From: Vigna angularis
Taxonomy: Eukaryota; Streptophyta; Magnoliopsida; Fabales; Fabaceae
Assembly (NCBI RefSeq): GCF_016808095.1
Contig: NC_068978.1
Span: 28,221,306 to 28,285,305 of the forward strand
Direction: 5' to 3'
DNA: 64,000 nt
Part shown: positions 23,491 through 36,085 of the stretch, piece by piece
Numbering within the stretch: position 1 is the stretch's first letter
Layout: each line of letters starts with the position of its first letter
The notes under the pieces: model-generated
What the model was told of the DNA's origin: nothing
What the model saw: only the letters and a program-made list of their open reading frames with translations
Database searches by the model: none
Program-made: the position numbers and the translations under genes

Positions 23491-26400
23491 ATTATCGTCA
23501 TTCACTTTGTAACACCTTATTACATTTGTTATTCGGTTCTAGATGTTCAACCTGACAAAAGTTTATTTATGCACTATTTTTCTAACCAAAAGTCACAAAT
23601 CTTCCATATGTTTCATTTATGCACCATACAAAGTGTTGGGTTTATGGCAAGGCTTTGGTTGTGTGTGCTTCATCATCCTTCCATATTCGTTCATCCTCCC
23701 TATCTCTATATTCATTCTTGTTTTGTGTTATACTTGTTTTCCAAAGTACTTCTTTTTTGTATAATGTCGTTCCATTAATGTAGAAAGGGATCATGTGATT
23801 ATTATATATTTATCACATTTGAACTTCTATAAATAAGATTATTTCATGTCCTCCAAAATATACTTTTCATTGGGTTAAGGATTTTTTTTTGTCATTAAAT
23901 TATAATAAAAAGTTGTGCTTCACCTTTATATTAAATTATAAAGTATCCCTACATTTTATGGAAGTCAAGAAGAATATTCCTCCAACAACGATATGTGAAT
24001 GTTCTATTATAGTTTAGTGTAAAACTCCATATATCATATGAAAAACATAATACAAGAATTTCTTGTGAATGATGTTTTATATTGTTTTCATAAAGCACAC
24101 ATTAAATATGTTATAATTTAGTTTAAGGCTAAAACATAACTTTTTATAATAGTTTGAAAAAAAAAAACATATTTAACTCATTTTGGATATTATGCTTTTC
24201 TATTTTATTTGTATCTTATTCTAGCTACTGTCTATGTCTTGTGCATAACATATAAATATTCTAGAAAGCTTAATAGTTTCACGCTTATTAGAAGTGAAAA
24301 TTAAAGGTGAATTAGTTTTGATATATCTTTTAAAAGAAAATTTATAATAAAGTTCTGAGTTTCGAAACAGACAATATTTCAAATGTGGTGATTACTCCTA
24401 ATAATATTATTTCAATAACTGAATGTCCAAACATTAATGTCATTTTTGGAAACAAAAATAATGTCCCAAAGAAAGATCTCGCGTCTCTTAATCCTAGAAG
24501 ATTTGTTTCAATATGTCCAATAATCTTACGTTGTCTAAGAGTCAATGGAAATGATAATTAAATGCACATTCTTCCTTTAATTCTATCAAACATGTTTTTA
24601 AAACAAAATTATGTTATAAAGTCCAAGCTCCAAAACGAATAATAATTCATATATAACAATTAACCTTATCAATATTATCTCAACAAACATAAAATCAGAA
24701 CCTTAGCTCAACTTAAAATGAAATGTTCAACCACACTTTATGTATTTGTTAATATCATTGTATCATCTTTAGCATTTTTAATATAAAATGTCATGAATGG
24801 AAACGATAGCTAGGTAGGTATATTTTCTTTTTGAAATATACGGTCTTATCATACACCATGGAAACCTAATGTCGAGGAATCATTATAAGCACAGCCCATG
24901 GCTCCGTAACGCAAACATCAACCTTAAACATAGTTCAATTAGTAAACATCTTATCTCTTGTTCTAACTTCACACAAATCTAGAATACGATACTCCTAGGT
25001 CTCAAGCCATGCACAAGTATAAAGTTGAAAATGATCAAACCTTCAAAAGTTGGTACATCAATGAATACGAAAATATAGGTTATAAAATATAGAGAAATAA
25101 AATTTTCACTACATTAAAATTTATGATATCAAATTTCGTAACTATAATCACAATCTCATAAAAATTTAGCTTCCAAATATTAATTTTTTATTCAATAAAA
25201 AAAATGTCCCAAATATTTTGGACAGACATTGATGCCCCAACATGGCCATAATACAAAAGGGAAAGGGTAAAAACACTACTTTAGTGATAGATTTGACGTG
25301 ACAATGTGAGAAACACATCATTCTGACACAAATATATAGTGAATTCATATGAACACATCATAATGTTAAAAGTGGAAACAGCATATAATGTCAAGAAAAG
25401 GACAATAGAAAGCTGTTCAATTACAACCAATGTCCACGAAACTTGGTTGAGTTGCTTCATTTCAACCTCATAACAAGCCCTAATTATTCAAACCCTAATA
25501 AATTATGAGCCCTAATTATTTAAACCTTTGATTCACGACAACACAATGATGTAATCCAGAAAATATTCTTCCACGTTTCCACACTCATGCATCAAGCTTT
25601 TAGGATAATCATGTTGTATAATCATCTTACTTATAGACTTCATTATATTGCAAAAAAGACACCGAAAACAAAAGGTGAATTCTTACGAGCACAAAAAATT
25701 TTCCTGCCTAGTATACTCTGCAATATTTGTATAAACAGTAGGGTTCATTATTTAGGATAAGTTCAGTTACTGAAGTGATAAATTCTGATCTTTGTTGTGT
25801 CCAAACTGAGCAAAAAATCAGTTTGAAATTTAGTTTCTGAAAAAGTTCATTAAGATTTAAATTTTCCTTAAGAGAAGAGGGAAATTAAAAAAATTAAAAA
25901 ATATTTTTATACAATCCTTATTTAACAAATTAGTAACCAAAAAAGTATTTTTAATATATTACAATCCTTATTTAGACTATTTAAAGACGTTTATTAATTT
26001 AATTATATCCAACTACATATTGAATTAAGTTAATAAACATTATTACTTTGTGATTATTAATAAGATGACACATCTAATTTTTTTTATTTTAAACTGCTAT
26101 AGTATTTTTCTTTAATATGAATTTTATTTAACAAAAGTGTCTGAATTGAAAATACTAATTAATACTTTTAAGTTACTTAACTGTGACAAAAAAAATTGTT
26201 ATTAAAACTAAATATTTAGGTTTTAATTTAAGTTAATATTTATATATGCATACGCATTTAATATTTTTTAATATTACCAAATTATGTTAGCCATTAAAAA
26301 AATAAAAATTTTAAAATCATACTATACATATAAATATTATCGCTAGTGTGAAATTGAGATTGAAAGAGTCATTTTAATGGTGTTCCAAAGTTACCATGGT

Positions 26401-26834
26401 AAAAAAAATTAATGACAAATTTGTGAATAAATACAATTTTTTTTTATGATTGGTGGTTTACAATCGTGTTAAAAGTTAAATAATTGATAAATGACAATGA
26501 TTTCTTAAAAGAGCGTCATTAAAAGTAAAAAAAAAATAGATGTGCTTGAAGTTGTTCCTCTTCCCTTTATTTTTGTCCTAAAACAATCAAAATTTGTGTT
26601 CGCTTATTATTTATCTTTTTCATTTTCATTCCTTTTTCTATCCCCTTCGAAACTCATTGCCATCATCACCCATTTGTCATTGTGCCTCCACTTTGTCACC
26701 ATTTGTGTTGCCTTTGTTCATATCTTTGTTATGTAACCTTTTATTTCAACTCTTTTAATTGTTGTTAAAAAAATTATTTACAATAGTGTAATAATTAACA
26801 TAATAAAGAAGATTAAGATATTGAAATTAAAATA
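23491..26834. other. Intergenic DNA, nothing firmly recognised
   Basis: Frames at 23543-23764, 24342-24545, 25166-25348 and 26542-26736 have no family features. The minus-strand frames at 24342 and 25166 share weak similarity (FFGTLFLFPK.. and IFGTFFLLNKK..), hinting at a degraded repeat. Confidence 0.45.
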
Positions 26835-27939
26835 TAGAAGCATGTTATATTTAATGTTATAATTGGGATTCAAAGCACAAACTTTTGGATTGGTAACATC
26901 CTAGTAGTAGCTTGAATATTTTTTATAGTTGAAATGGAGTCCTTCATTATATAAAAAGAAAAACACTTATGTGTAACCGTCTCTAACCTTCAAATATAGT
27001 AGTAATTATAATAATCTGATTATACTTCATGAAAAAATATCACGTGTATTTATGGGATTTCAAGGTCCTATTAAATATGTTAAAAATAAAACATACTAAA
27101 ACTTACCATATATGATAAATAAGCATGATAATAATAATAAATTATTTAACTAGATTAAACTTATATTTTGTTGATATATATGGTATAAAAGGATATTTAT
27201 GATCTAATTAAAATAACGAGATTTGATCATATATTTTGTTAATATACAATAACTGCGTCAACAAATATTTCTATTAATATTATTTAGCCACTTTAAGTCA
27301 ATAGTGTTGAATGGTCCTTGTCGCAACCGGAATCGCGACGGGACGACGATCCAATAAAAAGAAGAGATATTGAAAAGAGATTTTAGAGTCGCCACCATAG
27401 TTTATTCTGGAAAACTACGGAAAAACCATAAAATGATAAGGCATGGTCAAATTGAACCAGATTCTTGGTTCGGGAGTCGGTTACGTGTAGGGAAGGTATT
27501 AGCACCCTACAACGCCTGCCCTAAGGCAGTACCTTTAACTAAATGTGCGAATGTGGATGTGGTTTTCAAAGTATTTAACTTCCCCTTAAAATAAAACTCT
27601 AAAGAAACAAACAATATTTTTTTAGTTTTTTGGGCCCGACAAGGATTGACCTTGCTCCTACGTATTCTCATGTGAGAAATCAGGGTTACGTAGTTCTTTT
27701 GAAAACTGTTTGAGATGTTTGTTTGGAAATTTGTTGAGAACTTTGTTTTGACATGATTTGGATTTTTGGGAGAGTGAGCCTGACAAGGACTAGCCTTGCT
27801 CCTACGTATCTCCACTTTTAATGGAGAATCAAGGATCACGTAGTTCTGCCAAGGCGATATTGTTTGAGTTTGAAAAGTAGAAGTTTTTTTTAGTTTTTGA
27901 GGATTTTTATATTTTTTTGGTATTTTTATTGTTTAGGAG

Positions 27940-28375
27940 AAGAGGTTTTTAGCACAAGGACGATGCGTGCGATCACACATGTGCCTAAACCTTTAAAACA
28001 TATTTTTTTGGATTTTTAATTTTAGAAAAGAGAAAATGTTTTTAGCACAAGGACGATGCGTGCGATCACACATGTGCCTAAACCTTTGAAACATATTTTT
28101 TGCGTAATGAGTACTAGGCTGATGCGTACGATCGCACGAGCACTCACACGGCTTTTTTTCCTTTTATTGTTTTGCGTAATGAGTACTAGGCTGATGCGTA
28201 CGATCGCACGAGCACTCACACGGCTTTTTATTTCTTTTGTTTTGCGTAATGAGTACTAGGCTGATGCGTACGATCGCACGAGCACTCACACGGCTTTTTA
28301 TTTATTTTATATTTGGGCAATAAGTACTAGGCTGATGCATACGATCGCACGAGTACTCATACCGAGATTTATTAC
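27940..28375 (+). repeat. Tandem repeat array in the Ogre LTR
   Basis: Two units of about 90 bp built on 'agcacaaggacgatgcgtgc' are followed by four units of about 70 bp built on 'tgagtactaggctgatgcgt' with 'cgatcgcacgagcactcac'. All contain 'gatgcgt(g/a)cgatc', so the two unit types are related. Small frames on both strands here are shadows. Confidence 0.95.
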
Positions 28376-31149
28376 ATTAAATGTTTTTTTAAAGTTTTAC
28401 ATATTTTTTTTATTATTTTTTTATTTTTCTTTTGATATAAAACGAAACGAGCAAATCCACTAAAACAGAAGGTAGGGGTTATCTTACAAGGGGCTATATA
28501 CAGAAAAAACTAATAACCAAATAAATAATAATAAAAAAAAGAAACAAAAGTATAAAAATAAAGCAAGATAACAACTAAACAAGAATATGGGTGCAGATAT
28601 AAGAACCAGAATTGCGCGCGGAGCAAAATTAGGCTCTATAGAGGTGCAGTAGCAAAGTTGGAGGTGCCAGAAATAAAATGAGCCCAATGTCCAAACCTCC
28701 CCTTTTTTATTGTTTGCAAAAACGGAATGGGCTTCAGCCCCGGTGTGGAATCGAAAACGGAGGTGTATTCTGAAATAGTGTGCTCATGTCCAATTCTCTT
28801 TTTTCAGAGTGGGCTTAAGCCCAAATGAAAGGGGAGTGTGAATGAAGTCTTGTGATGGCATTTGGTGTTTGTTGACCAAGGTAACCACTAGGGTCTTCCT
28901 TCTCAACATGAAAGGCTGGGAGCGGGAGAGTGGCTTTTCTTCATCATCCATGGCAGCCGTAATCCGAGACCAACCCGCCGTGCGTCGTCGCGGCCAACTG
29001 AGAAAGTCGCCGGCCACATCTTTACCTGTAACACCACCATGCGCCTCGGCATTTCTTATTCCATGCGCTCAGGAGGCGCACTCTGACACGGCCACCGTAC
29101 CTCTGCCACTCTCCGCTACCAGCTGCCGTCTTCAAACCGGTCCAGCCACCGCGACGAACTCCCCCTCAATCCAAGGCGTCACCGGCGATCCAACTTACCA
29201 CCGAGACTATCGCTGGCCGCGGTGTCTAGCTCCTCCCCATACTCATCTCTGCGTGTGGGAGAGAAGAACCACTACGACCAAGTCTAGCCGCCACCGGTGT
29301 CTCCCGTGTTCGACACTAACTTTCGCCGGTGCAACTCCCGACCACCGTCACTGGTGTGTGAAGATGACTGTCCAATCTTTTATCTCCGTGTTTGGGTTGT
29401 TGGAAATGGATGAAGATTGAAGATTGGGTGGTGGCCGTGAGGTGTGGTTGATTGGTCACGGGCTGGGAGATGGAATGAGAGTTGGTCCTGAGGTGGTATA
29501 AGGATGAAGATGTTGATGTTGAATGGAGAGGAAAAGGACCAATGATGATGGGTTCTATGGGATAGGTTTCAGGAGCATAGTGATGGCTGGAGTGGAAATA
29601 ATGTGTTGGAGATGGCTATGGCAGTGGGTGTTTGGCCGTGTATGAGTGATGATGGTCGTGAGAGGCAAAGGCCCTGGTTGTGGCACTGGTGAATATGGGT
29701 GGTGAAGTGAGTAACGAATTGGAGCAATGAAGCGTGGTGAGCAAAAATGGTTTCTGTTAAGTCCAATGGGGTGGATTATGTTTGGTACGGGTCAAGAAGA
29801 GAGTCTCGTTCCTCCTCAGGCCATGACCGTATTCTATGTGATGGTTGTGAGAAAACGTTGATGATGGATGAAGATAAGTATTGGCTGTGAGGATGTTAGC
29901 AGTGGCCGTGGGTGTCAAGATGGTTGGGTGTGATGATGGTTCAGTAACAGCAGACATGTACAACAACATTTATTCAAAAGCAACACATGCTAACATAACA
30001 CATGCAGACATAGTAACCACACAACAGAGACATACTTAACACATGCAGACTTAGTAACCACATAACATAGACATACGCAACAGAGACATCTCGAGGGCAA
30101 AAATAACCAATTCACTAAAACCTGGCGTAAGGCATCACTTACCTCTTGAGGATTCGTGCCTTGTGTGTCTGATCTCCTCTTTTCTTTGGCTTTCCTTTTC
30201 AACAAAGCATTCCTTCCCCAGTTCTTGAAATGATGCTCCTGGATTCAATTTCTTTCTTTTTTTTTGTTGTTGTTGCAGGTGCATGTTGGAGGTGAGGAAA
30301 TGAAAGTGAAAAGAGAAGTGGTTTACTACGGTTACGGGTGTTGGGGGCTGATGAAGTGAGTATAGTTATGGCAACTGGTGCATACATATGGAGGTGATCT
30401 GGGTGAGGATAGGTGGTGGCCTTTAGGTGTTGGTAGTTGAAGGTCGTGGATATGGAGGATGGGCAGTTACTAGTAGCATGTGGGTGTAGGGATGAGGAGA
30501 TAGATGTTGGGTGAGATAATAAAGAAGATGATGAAGTTGGTAATCTGTAAGGTGGCTGTGGGAATAAGTGTTTAGAGATAAAAATGAAGATGAAGAAGGA
30601 TGAAGATAAAGGTGATGGCCGTGAGGTGCTAGATGTGAGAGTGATGAAGTTGGTTGTGAGGTCCCTTTTGAAGGGATGAAGATGTTGTTGCGGAATGATG
30701 ATGGAAAGGACGATGGTGAGGTACACCGGGATGGTTCCTTTAGGAACAGAGTGAGGTCGAACTGGAAGTTTGAGCTGGATTTTGATGAGTGAAAAGGAAG
30801 CACTGGAAAATAGAAGGATTCTCTGAATCTGTGGAGTGATCAAAAGCCCAAAAAAGATGTTTTCCCCCGCCCCCTTTTCCCTCTGCTGCTTGCTTTCTTT
30901 TATAGCCAAATCTCAGAACCCGTGAGCCTCCCAATCTGTTCAGAATTCTTCCCGTGATCCTCTTTTCTTTGCATGCTGAGCTACAGTTTTTTGGCCGTGA
31001 GAAAATAGGGTGAGGGCCCCTCAATCTTGTCTTCTTCTTCATACTGTGGACACCCTGTGCGTGTGGTTGCTTCCTCCTCTGTGCATGCTGGATGGTGATG
31101 TTGGAGATGGGAAACCTTGGTGGAAAGCTTAGACCAATTTTAAAATGTA

Positions 31150-32110
31150 GCCACCAACTTTATGGACGCTCGGTCAATAACGCAAACAAACGACCGTTCA
31201 CGAAAATGAACGAACGCCCATACCGAACGTTTGTAAGGTAAAACAACCGATACAAGCCGAACGCAAACAGTAGAAAAGAACGAACGTTCACAAAGGTCAA
31301 CCAAAGAAAACCGAACGCTCACAAATCACTACTCCAGAGATCGAACTCTTAAGATTCAAACCGAATATAAGACCGAGTGGTGACCATGGACGCTCGCTAA
31401 AACTGAGAACAAAGCCAAATCAAGAACGAATGCCACTAATACGTAAGTGACCAAACGTTCAAAACCGCACGCTAATTACCACTCATACACCAATAACGAA
31501 CGCCCAAAACCGAACGCTAATCATCAGTCACCAAGACCGAACGCTCAAATGAGAATAAAATAACTTCAAAACCGAACGTTCACTAACACAAAACAAGACC
31601 GAACGTTCACTAACACAAAACACGACCGAACGGTAAACTTGCCAGGCCGAACGGTTGATGACGAACGTCCAGAGGAAACGAAATGCCGAACGGTTGAACA
31701 GACCTAGACGAACGCTTTAAGATGAGGACGAACGTTCGCAATAGGCATAGGACGAACGGTTGCAAACAGAGGACGAACGTTCGCACAAAGGCGAGGACGA
31801 GCAGTTCGAAACAGAGGACGAACGTTCGCGTAAAGGCGAGGACGAGCAGCTCGAAACAGAGGACGAACGTGCGAAATTAACACATTGCCGAACGGCCGAA
31901 TAGTGAAAGACCGAACGCTCAAGCAGTCGCTTCTGGGCGAACGGTCGCAGAAACAGTGGGTGAGGACGAACGGTCACAGCAACAATGGGGAAGGACGAAC
32001 GGTCACTGTTTGGACGAGCGACCACAGTAACAGTGGGGAAGGACGAACGGTTTCAGCAACAGTGGGGAGAACCGAACGGTCACTGTTTGGACGAACGTTT
32101 TCATCTTCTT
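31150..32110. repeat. Irregular CGAACG-motif array in the Ogre LTR
   Basis: Dozens of occurrences of a core near ACCGAACG(G/T/C)TC or its complement are spaced 15-45 bp apart. Local units include 'gaccgaacgttcactaacac' (twice in tandem at about 31572-31625) and 'gaggacgaacgttcgc' with 'gaggacgagcag' (31725-31870), then 'gacgaacggtcac' (31970-32095). The stretch is CpG-dense against an AT-rich background. Confidence 0.9.
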
Positions 32111-32894
32111 CTTTTTTTATTTTATTTTTACTTTTTTTTTATATATACATTTTTTTTCAATTTTTCTTTTTATGAGGAGAATACAATAAAACAAAATTAT
32201 TTAGTCAATCCGGACGAAATTGAGTGTTGACAGTCCTTGTTGGACCAAACTCTTTAGCATATTTGTTGAGCTGGTTATGTACACAAACCTCCCAAGCTCG
32301 GAAGTTTGATTGGTTGATGGAATGAACATTTTACGACTGTAACGAACTCTTTGGCTGAGTTGTAGCTGGCTTTATGTTTGCAAGACTAACCATTTCCTTA
32401 TCAAATTTTTCTCATACCTTTTTGTAAATTTCCTCATAGAAATCCTCAAAAAGACTATATTGACGCTCTGTTATATAATATTGCTTGTTTTTCATCCTCT
32501 TTCACTCAAGTTTCTTCTCCTACCTTGTGTATAAGGTTGATTGTTTATTGATCAATGAACATTCTTATGCATAAAGGATTTTGTGGTCATTGTGGTTGAG
32601 ACTAATTTGTAAGTTATTATCATTGTGAGCTTCATCAAAGCTTCATTTATGAGTTAAAATATTAGACTTTCAAGAGTTGAGCTATTACACATCCTTGTCA
32701 GAAGACTCCAAGCTCTAATGAGAGAGGGGAGATCCACCATTTTAGCCATCCAAAAGCTCCATTGAAAGAAAATTGATTTTCATACAAACTTATATGGTGG
32801 ACATTATTATGCTTCTGATTTGAGTTGAGTTATTTTAAATTTTAACCGAGGATTTAGATTGATCTCTTCTGCGTTCCTCCTATGTGATGTTGCT

Positions 32895-33115
32895 ATCTTC
32901 AATCAAAGGCATTGCTTATTGTCTTTGATTAATGTAGCACTTTGCTGAGCTGCTCCAGTTTGATTGTTGATCTATGAATGCTCTACTGAAGAGCCTTGAT
33001 GTTTTATATTAAACTACTCCAAAAATTGTTTGAAGTCTTTGTTAATGAACTGTCAACCATTATCGATGACAATTAAGTGGGTAACCTATACTTGTATACA
33101 ACATTCTTCAAAAAA
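32895..33115 (-). pseudogene. Ty3/gypsy integrase remnant
   Basis: Minus-strand translation gives HLIVIDNG*QFINKDFKQF, then FNIKHQGSSVEHS*INNQTGAAQ. This follows the DNG.QF...F...GI.H..SS.EHPQ.NGQ.E core of the gypsy integrase catalytic domain. The Asp of DNG is kept; the Glu of the DDE triad, expected after NGQ, is Gly-Ala here. At least three in-frame stops mark it as dead. Confidence 0.8.
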
Positions 33116-34476
33116 AAAACCTTTTGCACTTGTTATGCAATGTTAGTTAATAAAGATTCTACCTTTATCCCTTTTCTATGTTTGGGGATTTTTTAGCCTA
33201 AATTTTATGTTTCATCCTATGGTATTTTCATATTCTTATTTCGTTCAATGTTATTTTGTTAAACTTTAAAACATGAGAGTGTTTAAACGTATAGACAATT
33301 TGTCTTAACAATATTAAATATAGGCAATAGGCTTTCAGGTTTTTAAATAGGTTTAATTATATATTAAATACTTTACTTCCCTACAAGAGGCTAGATGGTA
33401 GTATTGAGTAGTTGCAAAACTATTTCATATCTAGCCTTTCAATCAAAATGCTCTTGGGCTCGCTTCTTCTTAGTGTGACCACTATCAAAACTTACAATGC
33501 TTGCATAGGCATGTGTTATCAAAGCAAAGAGAAAAAACTGTTTTGATACCATTTTCATAAATTTTCAATAAAATATTATTGTAGAAATGAGATCTTGTGT
33601 CAAGATAATATTCATCAAAGACATTGCAAATTTTGGATCATAATTCATGGTAGCTTGAGTAAGATAATTGTCAATAGTAATAGATTATTTTTACTTAAGG
33701 TAATGATATATCATGGTGGACACCAAATGTTATTAACAAGAGTCAAGGCACGAAACTTTGAACAAGTGGCAAGATCTTAGTGGTGGCTTAAATGCTCCTA
33801 ATGGCTGGAATTTAATCTCTTGTTGTTTACAGGGAGAATATCCACCTACAAAAGACTTTTTGATACACTCACGTCAGTAAGAAAGTTTTACGATGATGCA
33901 TGAATATAATAGTAAGTATGAGAATGTGATTATATACTCCTTGCAAAAAATTTACATGTATTTATAGAATGTATAGACCCTATAAAATTTGTTATAAAAT
34001 AAAAGATGATAAAAACTTAGTGCATATATGATTAATAACATGCTAATAACAATAATATATAATTTAACTAAATGAATAATATGTTTTGTTGATATATAAT
34101 ATAAAAGAATATTTATGAGGTAATCAATTACCAATATTTCACCATATATTTTATTGGTATTCGATCACTACATCAACAAATATTTGTCAATATTATTTAG
34201 TTATTTTAGATCAATAAATGTGTAATAATCTTGTTGAATCAAATATATTTCTTAGACCAAGTATATTTAATATTATAATCAATTAGCATTAACAAAGTTA
34301 TCTAACTCATAAAAGCAGCATTTTAAATACTTAAAGGCGCGCGTGTGAAACTTCACAATAAATAGGAAATTTGCATCATATATCAACACGTTTCTTGTCA
34401 CGATTAGTTGACGAAGATAAGCTTCTTAATTATTTCAAGATGCATTTGTAGGTATAGTATACATTTTAGGAGTAAC

Positions 34477-36077
34477 TAGAGGTGTCAATTTGATCCATGA
34501 CCCCGGGGCTAGCCCTAACCTACTCTTGAAAAAGCCCCCTCTTAAGAAGCCCCTCAAATGGGGGCCAAAAAAAAGCTCCAACCCCCAAAGCCCCCTCTCA
34601 AGGGGGTTAGAGTCAGGGTTAAGGTGGGTTTAGCCCACTAAAATGTTTTTGGAAACTAAACTTCAACATTCTTAATAGTAACTATTAAAAGTACTAAATT
34701 TTATATTCATGTAATTGATTTCTTATTTCAAATTATTAAATAAAACTAATTAATTATAGTATAATAGAATATTTAATACTCAAAATAACCACTTTTTTAA
34801 ATAATTAAAAACAATTGCAAACCACACACTTAATTTTATACAACTAAATAGTATTACAAATTTATTTTACTGAAATATTATAAAAATGCTTTATTTTGTT
34901 GTCAATTTTAATAAAATTATGTCTTATATTGCAGACACCAATTATTAGAAAATTATATATAATTAGTAATATCAAAATAACCACAAAGAGAGATAATAAC
35001 ATATTAATTTGATTTAATATTTGCACTGCTTTTACAATTCTTAAAAAGAATCACTGTTTTGTTTCCTCGACTTCTAAAATATCACTCAATCTGTTTTTAA
35101 TTATTTAAAATTAAAAATAATTCAAAAATTTATTATCTAAAATTTTTGGATCAAAAATAGTATTAATATTTTATGTGTAAATTAAACTTATGTTTTATTT
35201 TGTTTTTTTCTCTCTGATAATCTTTTCTCAAAATCACCATAAGATATATTATAAAAAGAAAGTTAATTTCTTAAAAATTTATAAAAAATGAAAATTTTAA
35301 ATAGACCTAAAGTACTAAAGAATGACAAATGTTAGTGTTTCAATTCTTTAACTAACATATTAAATAATTTATTTTTAACTTTCAATTAGAACACATAACA
35401 TAAATGTATGTTTATGTTTATGACATTTAAAATGTAAAATTTTGAGTGAGTAGTCTGCACAAGGTTTATGAGTGTTTTCTTTTTATTTATTATTTTTGTT
35501 ATGAACATGATTTGTTGAGTATAAAATGAAAAAGAAAATCATTTATATTTAATTTCTTTTTCAATAACTTTCTAAGAAAATAAAGAAGCCTCATTTTTTT
35601 TAAATTAAGAGTTTCAATTAGAGGAAATCTTCTCTTAAATTTCAATTAGGATAATTTTAGATAAAAAGTTAATTTCTTACTTATAACTTAAAAAAAAGTG
35701 AAATTAAATATTTAAATTTCAAATTTATAAAATGATCCTTTAATTATATACTTAAAGAATCTAACTCGATAAATATTGTCATTTTGCTTTTGCTTCTTGA
35801 TTTTAGAACTCTCCTCTTATAAAAATTTTAATTTATTTTCTATAGTAACTATTTTTGTAACAAATTAGGAGTTAATTATAATTTTTCTTGTATTCAAAAT
35901 GAACATTTTTTCTAAAAAAAAGGCCCATGGGCTAGCCCTAGCCCACAGGGCTTTTGAAGATATTTTGGCCCCGTGGGCTTTTTCTACGAGGAGCTTTTTG
36001 GTCCTGTGAATTTTTCTGGCCCCAACCCACGTAAGTTAGTGCCAAATCATGTAAGGAGGGCCAAATTGACAGGTCTA
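34477..36077. mobile_element. Non-autonomous hAT element
   Basis: The 1601 bp element has a perfect 8-bp TSD 'ggagtaac' (34469-34476 and 36078-36085). Its TIR TAGAGGTGTCAATTTG is matched by CAAATTGACAGGTCTA at the right, the hAT type TAGRGGTGTCAA. Both ends hold G/C-rich blocks with 'gggctagcccta' in an AT-rich body. No transposase was seen. Confidence 0.93.
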
Positions 36078-36085
36078 GGAGTAAC

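Larger units (their letters stand above)
27319..32232 (+). mobile_element. Ogre/Tat-type solo LTR, 4.9 kb
   Basis: Starts TGTCGCAACCGGAATCGCG and ends ..GAGTGTTGACA, with the 5-bp TSD 'gtcct' (27314-27318 and 32233-32237). The 5' part has the hallmark 'gagtcgccacca', 'gggaaggtattagcaccc' block known from plant Tat/Ogre LTRs, and the 4914 bp length fits Ogre LTRs. It has no internal region, so it is solo. The order inside is: 5' block; two 'cgacaaggat/actagccttgctcctacg' repeats (27635-27846); a tandem array (27940-28375); a GC-rich part (28600-29420); a stretch rich in 'ggccgtgagg' motifs (29400-31000); and a CGAACG-motif array (31150-32110). Frames such as 28842-29420 and 30199-30909 lack recognisable domains. 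Confidence 0.88.
26835..34241 (-). mobile_element. Decayed Ty3/gypsy element with a nested Ogre LTR
   Basis: Two diverged LTRs match each other. The left one is about 26835-27318 plus 32233-32247; the right one is about 33580-34241. Shared landmarks are 'gtagcttgaata/gtagcttgagtaa', 'atattttgttgatatata' against 'tgttttgttgatatata', 'gcgtcaacaaatattt' against 'acatcaacaaatattt', and the end 'cttgttggacca' against 'cttgttgaatca'. The remaining internal part of about 1.3 kb holds a gypsy integrase remnant on the minus strand and a PBS-like 'atggtatcaaaa' (minus) near 33541-33552. Most of gag-pol is deleted. The left LTR is split by the solo LTR at 27319-32232. Confidence 0.65.

Noticed and set aside
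24342..25348. Two minus-strand frames as a small gene family
   Set aside because: Similarity is short and weak, with no domain and no splice structure; a degraded repeat is likelier.
27940..28375. CRISPR-like array
   Set aside because: The repeats are head-to-tail LTR minisatellite units without unique spacers, in a plant genome.
28842..29420. 192-codon frame in the Ogre LTR as a captured host gene
   Set aside because: No recognisable domain, Arg/Thr/Pro-biased composition expected from GC-rich LTR sequence, and overlapping frames on other strands are equally open.
30199..30909. 236-codon minus-strand frame as a gene
   Set aside because: Ser/His/Pro/Thr low-complexity product arising from 'gatgatgaag'-type repeats in the LTR.
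33541..33580. Exact inner LTR edge of the gypsy element from the PBS-like 'atggtatcaaaa'
   Set aside because: LTR-LTR similarity starts about 30 bp away, so the edge cannot be fixed; only approximate limits are given.
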